Source: JBFXAN01 sp050184225
GTDB taxonomy: Bacteria > Chloroflexota > Dehalococcoidia > CAUJGQ01
Reading direction: 5' to 3'
DNA: 11,502 bases
Assembly: GCA_050184225.1 (NCBI GenBank)
Contig: JBFXAN010000197.1
Span: 1-11,502, forward strand
Of this stretch, positions 6,868 to 11,502 are shown in pieces. A model generated the notes under the pieces. The model did not search any database. It was given only the letters and a program-made list of their open reading frames with translations, and had not been told where the DNA came from. A program made the position numbers and the translations under genes. The stretch's first letter is position 1. Every line of letters begins with the position of its first letter.

Positions 6868-8010
6868 CTAGTAGAGGATGCCGGCCGCGCGCAGGCGTGG
6901 AAGCTCCGCGGCGCCGACTCCGGCCTCGGCCAGCACCTCGGCGGTATCCTCTCCGAACTGGGGCCCGCGATCGCCACGTCCGCGATCGCCGTCGATCCGA
7001 AACGGCGCTCCGGGCAGCAATAGCGGGCCGAGTGCGGGATGATCGACGGCCTCAAAGTACGCACGGGCGTTCAGCTGGGCCGAGGCGAGCACCTCCGACG
7101 GCCGTGGAATGAGGCTGAACGGCACTCTGCGCCGCTGTCCTTCGTGGTAGAGGTACTGCGCCGAACGTGAGGCGGCCCAGGGCAGCACGATCGCATCAAG
7201 CTCCTGCCAGTTGGCGGCACGGCGCGGGCTGGTACGGAAACGAGGATCCTCGACCAGGTCCGGCCGCTCCATGAAGTCGCAGAGCGCCCGCCACTGCGGC
7301 TGCGTGTTCAGATGGAGTCCGACATAGCCGTCCGCGCAGCGCAGCGTCGTGTTCAACACCAGCGCGGGCGAGTACTTCGGACCGCTCCGCTGGCGAACCG
7401 CGCCCCGATACGCGAAGGTCGTCGTCTCGTAGATGCCGGTTGCAACCACCGTCTCCACCAGGGCAAGGTCGGCCTGTTCCGAATCCGGTGACTGAAACAG
7501 GTAGAGCGCCGCGATTGCGGCGAAGAGTCCCGCCGCGACGTGAACCGCCGGACCAGGCGGCGCCAGCGGCGGCCGATCAGCTTCGCCGGAGGAAGCCATG
7601 ATGCCGCCGGCCGCCGCCAGCGTCAGGTCTGTTGCCGGGGCGCCCGCCGACGATCCACCGATGCCGTGCGGAGTCACCACCACCACCGAACGGTCGGTCA
7701 TCAACGAAACGTGTTCGGGAGGTACCAGTGCGACATCTGATGGAATCCGGCGCAGGATAGCCTTTCCGGTCGGCGCCGTGAGGTTGAGGACGATGCTCCG
7801 CTGTCCCCGTGCGAGAAACGACCACCAACCGCTCGATTCACGCTGTGGCCGATCGTTCGGAAAAGGGGAAAGCCGGCGGACCGGATGACCGGCGGCCGGT
7901 TCGACGATGATAGTCGTCGCACCGAATCGGGCGAGTACGTGGGCCGCATAGAGACCGGCCACGCCCCCGTCGAGCACGACGACCCGCTTTCCATCCAGCG
8001 GCGCCGGCAC
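6868..8010 (-). CDS. CaiB/BaiF (family III) CoA-transferase-like protein, catalytic Asp replaced by His
   Basis: Family III CoA-transferases move CoA between carboxylic acids through an aspartyl thioester. This 380-residue protein has the family layout: GKRVVVLDGGVAGLYAAHVL at the N-terminus, ARGQRSIVLNL (67-77), the glycine-rich AAAGGIMASSGEADRPP, then LRCADGYVGLHLNTQPQW and VDHPALGP near the C-terminus. It is divergent. By residue spacing to the flanking PP and Gly, the family's catalytic Asp (Asp169 of formyl-CoA transferase) aligns with His157 in GPAVHVAAG. The usual AGP near residue 19 is AGL, and the ENFRPG stretch is absent. It may be a non-catalytic paralogue, one half of a heteromer, or an enzyme using other chemistry. 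Start is GTG at 8010, matching where family members begin, 2 nt after the dtxR-family stop; no clear Shine-Dalgarno is seen. Confidence 0.82.
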   Translation of the reverse strand: MPAPLDGKRVVVLDGGVAGLYAAHVLARFGATTIIVEPAAGHPVRRLSPFPNDRPQRESSGWWSFLARGQRSIVLNLTAPTGKAILRRIPSDVALVPPEHVSLMTDRSVVVVTPHGIGGSSAGAPATDLTLAAAGGIMASSGEADRPPLAPPGPAVHVAAGLFAAIAALYLFQSPDSEQADLALVETVVATGIYETTTFAYRGAVRQRSGPKYSPALVLNTTLRCADGYVGLHLNTQPQWRALCDFMERPDLVEDPRFRTSPRRAANWQELDAIVLPWAASRSAQYLYHEGQRRRVPFSLIPRPSEVLASAQLNARAYFEAVDHPALGPLLLPGAPFRIDGDRGRGDRGPQFGEDTAEVLAEAGVGAAELPRLRAAGILY

Positions 8011-8012
8011 AG

Positions 8013-8726
8013 CTATCGCCGAACGGTGAGCGCTGCCGGCTTTTCCCGATTGCCGGTTTCCGCCGCCGGAAGCACCCAGAGATAGGCCGCAAGCTCATCG
8101 CCGAGCGCGACCGGCGTGCCATCGACCTCTACGGTAATCGGCCCGTTCAACGGCGCGCGGTCGGCCACGAACAAAGACACGCCCGGACGGAAGCCCTTCT
8201 CCTCGAAGTAGACGATCAAATCGTGCTGCTCCTCCGCCCGTTCCGAGATTCGCGCCAGCGTCACACGGTCGCCGGTCGGCACATCGCGCAGCCGAATCCG
8301 TGCCGGATCCGGTTCAGGGATCTGACCGGCGGCCGGGATTGGGTTGCCGTGCGGGCATCCGTCGGGATGGCCCATCGTCGACCACAACCGTTCGGCAACG
8401 GTATCCGAGATTGCGTGCTCCAGCCGGTGCGCCTCTTCGTGTGCTGATGCCCAATCGAGTCCGAGTGCATCGGTCAGCCAGCGCTCGACGATGCGATGCC
8501 GTCGCATCAGCGCCGCGACCAGGGCGCGACCCTCGTCGGTCAGCGTCACTTCTGGATCGTGTGACGGATGGATGTAGCCGTCCCGCGCCATCCGCTTCAG
8601 CGCCTCGGTTACCGTTGGCGGCGACACGCCGACCAACTCGGCGATCCGCGCGGGAATACAGCGGATCTCGTCATCGTGCAACGTCTGGATTGCGATCAGG
8701 TAGTTTTCGGTCGGAATCGTCGGCAC
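8013..8726 (-). CDS. DtxR/MntR-family metal-dependent transcriptional regulator with FeoA domain
   Basis: A metal-activated repressor of 237 residues, likely responding to Fe(II) or Mn(II). The winged helix (about 1-70) contains ARIAELVGVSPPTVTEALKRM. The dimerisation and metal-binding domain (about 72-140) contains MRRHRIVERWL, AHEEAHRLEHAIS and CPHGNPIP. A FeoA/SH3-like domain occupies about 150-220. Aligned by motif to DtxR, ancillary ligands are conserved (His77, Glu81, His96), as are Glu103 and His104. The position of DtxR Cys102 is His100 and that of Met10 is Asn8, so metal preference is uncertain. Start is GTG at 8726 with GAGGAG about 7 nt upstream and a TATACT -10 at 8760-8755. The CaiB-like gene follows after 2 nt, implying one transcript. 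Confidence 0.93.
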   Translation of the reverse strand: MPTIPTENYLIAIQTLHDDEIRCIPARIAELVGVSPPTVTEALKRMARDGYIHPSHDPEVTLTDEGRALVAALMRRHRIVERWLTDALGLDWASAHEEAHRLEHAISDTVAERLWSTMGHPDGCPHGNPIPAAGQIPEPDPARIRLRDVPTGDRVTLARISERAEEQHDLIVYFEEKGFRPGVSLFVADRAPLNGPITVEVDGTPVALGDELAAYLWVLPAAETGNREKPAALTVRR

Positions 8727-8754
8727 GTCGCTCTCCTCACACCCCTTGCGTCAC

Positions 8755-8760
8755 AGTATA
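8755..8760 (-). promoter_or_regulatory. Candidate -10 element for the dtxR-family/CaiB-like operon
   Basis: TATACT on the minus strand is one base from the consensus and lies 28 nt before the GTG at 8726, predicting a short leader of about 20 nt that includes the GAGGAG. No convincing -35 is present at 16-18 bp upstream. Confidence 0.45.
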
Positions 8761-8835
8761 GCGGGCTTTGCAGGCAAACACGCGACGTCGGTCCACACCG
8801 CTGACCCGACAGAGGCAGAAGTCGGTCAATCTCAA

Positions 8836-8891
8836 TTGTCATGTTCTTTATATGCATAAATCACCCCGGTTCTCGCACGTATACGTATTAC
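8836..8891. promoter_or_regulatory. AT-rich patch with short palindromes in the divergent intergenic region
   Basis: Between the divergent metalloregulator and the secreted-protein gene, an AT-rich stretch holds TTTAT-atgc-ATAAA (8847-8860) and the perfect 10-bp palindrome ACGTATACGT (8877-8886). It probably contains the promoter of the plus-strand gene and possibly an operator. I cannot assign a -35/-10 pair with normal spacing, and neither palindrome matches the classical DtxR box. Confidence 0.27.
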
Positions 8892-8933
8892 CCTCACCCT
8901 GGTTCATTGGACGGTGGATGAAAGGAGAACCAC

Positions 8934-9890
8934 ATGTTCGAACTGATTCGAGGATGGATAGGAAGAGGGCTGCTTGGGCTTGGAGTCGGTCTGCTGGCGC
9001 TCAGCATTGCGATCGTTGCCGGTCGCTCCGGTGGGCCGGCGCCTGCTTCTGCCCAGGTGATCGGCGATGGCCCAACGCTCGAGTTCTGCGAGCGGGGTCG
9101 CTGCATCACGATCGACCTGACGGAAGAACATTCCCTCCTGCTGGCGATTCTGCGGATTCTCTTGACCGCGTTGCCGGAGACGGATGCGTCGCCGTCGGCC
9201 ACGGTCCGGCCGGCCACGACCGCCGCCACGCCGGCGCCGTCGGCAAATCCGATGATCGTCTTCCCGACGCCTGCCGCGTCGGCGTCACCGGCGGCATCGG
9301 CGTCACCCGCGGCCGCCTCGGCGGCGTCAACAACCACGGCAGCAACCGGGTCGATGACCGCCACCGCATCGACCGGGACCATGTCGGCAACGGCGACGAT
9401 CGCGCCACCGACGCCAGTCCCGACTCCAATGCCGTCGCCAACGGCGAATCAATCGATGCAGCAGTCTGCCGCCCCGACCGCGAGCCCGGTTGCCAGCGCG
9501 TCGCCGTCATCGAGCGCGACATCAAGCACCGCCGCGTCGTCCAGCCAGACGTCAGCGGGAAGCAATTCACTCATGCCGAGTCCGTCCCCCACACCCAGCC
9601 CATTGCCGGCGACGGGCCGGACGGTATCATCCAGTGCGGTTTCACCCGCGGCTTCGACCACGATCACGCCGTCCCCAACCGCATCACCAGCCGGTTCAGC
9701 GTCTTCGGCGACCACGTCCTCGGCGCGTACGACGCCGACGCCGTCACCAACGCCGCGGCCCGCCTCCGGTCCGACCACGTTGCAGTCGACGGCCTCCGGC
9801 CCAACCTCAGGCAGTGCCGCACCGCCGGCGGGGACGCTGACACGCGTCCTCCCGGTCCTGGCGACACCGGTTCCGTCAGCGACACCATAG
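8934..9890 (+). CDS. Secreted or surface Ala/Ser/Thr/Pro-rich (mucin-like) protein, function unknown
   Basis: I do not recognise a family. The 318 residues begin with a signal peptide or anchor: a short basic start, a hydrophobic stretch (12-29, LLGLGVGLLALSIAIVAG) and a likely cleavage site after ASA at 40. A small possibly folded part (41-84) contains FCERGRC with Cys52 and Cys57, which could form a disulphide, and a hydrophobic helix LLLAILRILLTAL. From about residue 85 to the end the sequence is low-complexity Ala, Ser, Thr and Pro with runs such as TPSPTP and SASPAA, as in stalk-like or O-glycosylated surface proteins. AAAGGAG sits about 6 nt before the ATG. It is divergent from the metalloregulator and followed by a strong hairpin. 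Overlapping open frames here are side effects of the GC-rich repeats. Confidence 0.8.
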   Translation: MFELIRGWIGRGLLGLGVGLLALSIAIVAGRSGGPAPASAQVIGDGPTLEFCERGRCITIDLTEEHSLLLAILRILLTALPETDASPSATVRPATTAATPAPSANPMIVFPTPAASASPAASASPAAASAASTTTAATGSMTATASTGTMSATATIAPPTPVPTPMPSPTANQSMQQSAAPTASPVASASPSSSATSSTAASSSQTSAGSNSLMPSPSPTPSPLPATGRTVSSSAVSPAASTTITPSPTASPAGSASSATTSSARTTPTPSPTPRPASGPTTLQSTASGPTSGSAAPPAGTLTRVLPVLATPVPSATP

Positions 9891-9918
9891 GCGCGGTCCG
9901 GCACCTTCCCGATCGCGC

Positions 9919-9956
9919 GCGTGACGCACTCCGATCCATCCCGGAGTGCGTCACGC
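9919..9956 (+). terminator. Strong 15-bp stem-loop, probable terminator of the secreted-protein gene
   Basis: GCGTGACGCACTCCG (9919-9933) and its exact inverted complement (9942-9956) form a 15-bp stem with an 8-nt loop, 28 nt past the stop. The following CGCTTTCTGTG is only slightly T-rich, so it is a non-canonical intrinsic terminator or an mRNA 3' end stabiliser. Confidence 0.6.
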
Positions 9957-9999
9957 CGCTTTCTGTGTGAACCAACAACACGTATAGCACGGTATGGCA

Positions 10000-10005
10000 T
10001 AGAAT
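10000..10005 (+). promoter_or_regulatory. Candidate -10 element for the dehydrogenase/rnhA pair
   Basis: TAGAAT lies 29 nt before the ATG at 10035, a normal distance for a -10 with a short leader. No good -35 is found at 16-18 bp upstream, so the call is tentative. Confidence 0.3.
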
Positions 10006-10034
10006 CTCGGTGCATCAGTTTCGAGGAGACGTCG

Positions 10035-10808
10035 ATGGATGGTCGATTCGCCGGCAAGGTTGTGGCGATTACCGGGGGCGCGGGCGGAATCGGGAGAGCG
10101 GCCGCCGTCCGTTTCGCCACCGAAGGGGCGAGCGTGGTCGTCGTCGATCTCCCCAACGCGCCGTTGGATGAAACCGTGACAGTCGTGCGGGATGCCGGCG
10201 GCGCGGCACTTCCGATCGGCGCCGATGTCACACGATCCAGCGATGTCGAGCGCTACGTGCGTGAGGCAACTGAGCGTCTCGGTGGTATCGATTATCTCTT
10301 CAACAACGCCGGCATCGAGGGGTTCGTCGGCTCCCTCGTCGAGTACCCGGAAGACATGTTTGATCGGCTGATCGCGGTCAATCTCAAAGGCGTCTGGCTG
10401 GGGATGAAGTATGCCGGCCCGGCGATCCGCGAGCGCGGCGGCGGTGCGATCGTCAATACCGCCTCCGTCGCCGGTCTGCGCGCCACTCCGAACATTATCG
10501 CCTATGGCGCCAGCAAGCACGCGGTCATCGGCATGACCAAGTCGGCCGCCGTCGAGTTCGCCCGCGACCGCATCCGCGTCAACGCGATTTGTCCCTCACC
10601 GATCGAGACACGGATGATGCGCTCGCTCGAGCGCGGGATCAATGCGGACATGCCGGACGCGGTCAAGCAACAGATGGCGGCCCGCATTCCCCTGGGCCGC
10701 TACGGCGAGCCGGAGGAGGTTGCCGCGCTCGTCGCCTTCCTCTGCAGCGACGACGCCTCGTTCATCACCGGTGGAATCTATACGATCGACGGTGGCTCGA
10801 CCGCGTAA
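10035..10808 (+). CDS. Classical short-chain dehydrogenase/reductase (SDR)
   Basis: An NAD(P)-dependent oxidoreductase of 257 residues, the usual length for classical SDRs. It has the cofactor motif TGGAGGIG (13-20), an acidic residue after beta-2 (VVDLP, Asp38) that favours NAD(H), NNAG (90-93), and the catalytic tetrad Asn116, Ser144, Tyr157 and Lys161 (YGASK). It ends with the typical FITGGIYTIDGG segment. The start is ATG at 10035 with GAGGAG 6 nt upstream. The frame is open further upstream to ATG 9921, but that part runs through the terminator hairpin and is not SDR-like. rnhA follows after 24 nt, so they may share a transcript. The substrate is not predictable; it belongs to the broad FabG-like group. 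Confidence 0.94.
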   Translation: MDGRFAGKVVAITGGAGGIGRAAAVRFATEGASVVVVDLPNAPLDETVTVVRDAGGAALPIGADVTRSSDVERYVREATERLGGIDYLFNNAGIEGFVGSLVEYPEDMFDRLIAVNLKGVWLGMKYAGPAIRERGGGAIVNTASVAGLRATPNIIAYGASKHAVIGMTKSAAVEFARDRIRVNAICPSPIETRMMRSLERGINADMPDAVKQQMAARIPLGRYGEPEEVAALVAFLCSDDASFITGGIYTIDGGSTA

Positions 10809-10832
10809 GGTCGGCGGTGAGGTCTGACGATC

Positions 10833-11339
10833 GTGACCGAAGTTCAACGTGATGGCCACCCGGGGCGGGTGATCATCTACACTGATGGCGCCTGCATTGG
10901 CAATCCAGGTCCGGGCGGCTGGGGCGCCGTCATCGTCGATGGCGCGCGGGATTGTGAGCTGAGCGGGGGCTACCGGCGAACAACGAACAACCGCATGGAA
11001 ATGCGTGCGGCAATCGAGGCGTTGGAGGTCGTCGAGCAGCCTCGCGGCATTGACATCTACACCGACAGCAGCTATCTGCGCGACGGCATCACCCGCTGGA
11101 TCAAGAACTGGCTGCGCAACGGCTGGCGTACCGCCGGCGGCAGTCCCGTCAAGAACGCTGACCTATGGAAGCGGCTCCTGATCGCTCAAGAGCGGCACGT
11201 ACCTGCCGGCGGCGTCGCCTGGCACTGGGTACGCGGCCATGCCGGCCACCCGCTGAACGATCGTGCCGACCGTCTGGCCAACGCCGCCGCCCGCCACGTG
11301 ACCGCCTCCGACCCAGTGGACAGCCAGACCGCTGTCTGA
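10833..11339 (+). CDS. rnhA: Ribonuclease HI
   Basis: RNase HI cuts the RNA strand of RNA-DNA hybrids, removing R-loops and primers in the cytoplasm. The 168-residue protein contains every catalytic residue: Asp18 in IYTDGAC, Glu56 in NNRMEMRAA, Asp78 in IYTDSSY, His136 in VRGHAGHP and Asp146. Their spacing matches E. coli RNase HI apart from a 4-residue insertion before the His loop. The basic handle region (RWIKNWLRNGWRTAGG) is present, so it is a bacterial type 1 enzyme with substrate-binding protrusion. The start is GTG at 10833 with GTGAGG about 10 nt upstream. The last 15 or so residues are a non-conserved tail. A REP-like hairpin begins 24 nt after the stop. Confidence 0.96.
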   Translation: MTEVQRDGHPGRVIIYTDGACIGNPGPGGWGAVIVDGARDCELSGGYRRTTNNRMEMRAAIEALEVVEQPRGIDIYTDSSYLRDGITRWIKNWLRNGWRTAGGSPVKNADLWKRLLIAQERHVPAGGVAWHWVRGHAGHPLNDRADRLANAAARHVTASDPVDSQTAV

Positions 11340-11363
11340 GCGCTGCTCTCAGAGATGACCGCC

Positions 11364-11436
11364 CCTGGGAGCGCGGGCAACCTTGCCCGCAACGCCCCAC
11401 GACACCACAGCGGGCCAGGATTCCCGCGCTCCCAGG
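11364..11436. repeat. REP-like palindromic repeat, copy 3 (shared flank to 11459)
   Basis: Arms of 27 nt (11364-11390 and 11410-11436) are inverted complements with three mismatches around a 19-nt loop, making it the most diverged of the three copies. The outer 14 bp, beginning CCTGGGAGCGCGGG, pair perfectly. It starts 24 nt past the rnhA stop. The plus-strand flank 11437-11459 matches the flank of copy 2. I see nothing identifiable between 11460 and the window end. Confidence 0.85.
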
Positions 11437-11502
11437 ACTTCGCGCTGCACCGGGCCGTGGGGTGTTCGATTTCGGGCGCTGGTCGCAACCAAGTCGCCGA
11501 AA

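Noticed and set aside
8877..8886. ACGTATACGT as a DtxR operator
   Set aside because: It is only 10 bp and does not resemble the classical TTAGGTTAGCCTAACCTAA box; kept only as part of a low-confidence regulatory patch.
9603..9617. LPATG at residues 224-228 of the secreted protein, a sortase-like motif
   Set aside because: It is internal, with no following hydrophobic segment or basic tail, so it is most likely chance within the low-complexity region.
8768..9970. A 400-codon plus-strand open frame spanning the secreted-protein gene
   Set aside because: It overlaps the better supported 8934-9890 frame, which has a strong ribosome-binding site and signal peptide. The translation has no family features and arises from GC-rich repetitive coding sequence.
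9449..10231. A 260-codon minus-strand open frame across the repeat tail and the start of the dehydrogenase
   Set aside because: It runs antisense to two supported genes and through the terminator hairpin, and its sequence mirrors the repeats.

Overview
The window is GC-rich, with densely packed genes and several GTG starts. The gene types together suggest a Chloroflexota bacterium, perhaps close to Thermomicrobia/Sphaerobacter. They include a trehalohydrolase, a two-domain multicopper oxidase lipoprotein, a NarL-type two-component pair, Dps, a CaiB-like protein, a DtxR regulator with an HGNPIP motif, and RNase HI. This taxonomic placement is inferred from gene style, not from a marker gene.

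Layout. Seven minus-strand genes plus the truncated treZ fill positions 1-8726. In transcription order from the right they are: a DtxR/MntR-type metalloregulator; a divergent CaiB/BaiF (family III CoA-transferase) protein 2 nt behind it; dps; an orphan solute-binding-fold protein; a GAF sensor histidine kinase overlapping its NarL-type response regulator by 4 bp; a Tat-exported multicopper oxidase; and treZ, which runs off the left edge. From 8934 onward the genes are on the plus strand: a secreted Ala/Ser/Thr/Pro-rich protein divergent from dtxR, then a short-chain dehydrogenase followed closely by rnhA. No stretch longer than 300 bases lacks a gene. I see no tRNA, rRNA, CRISPR array or insertion sequence.

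How the genes may work together. A metal and redox theme runs through the middle: a DtxR-type regulator, Dps (iron oxidation and storage, DNA protection), a multicopper oxidase, and a kinase whose GAF domain resembles the DosS/DevS haem sensors. Only kinase with regulator, and dtxR with the CaiB-like gene, have spacing that supports co-transcription, so a functional cluster is an inference. TreZ belongs to the TreY/TreZ route from maltodextrins to trehalose; its usual partners would lie beyond position 1.

The most notable points are: (i) three copies of a long imperfect palindrome beginning CCTGGGAGCGCGG, each 17-29 nt past a stop codon, which look like a REP-type dispersed element; (ii) the CaiB-like protein, which has His where the family has its catalytic Asp and whose gene is coupled to the metalloregulator; (iii) a perfect 11-bp inverted repeat over the likely dps promoter; (iv) a solute-binding-fold protein with no visible signal peptide or transporter partner, apparently made from a leaderless mRNA with an extended -10 promoter.
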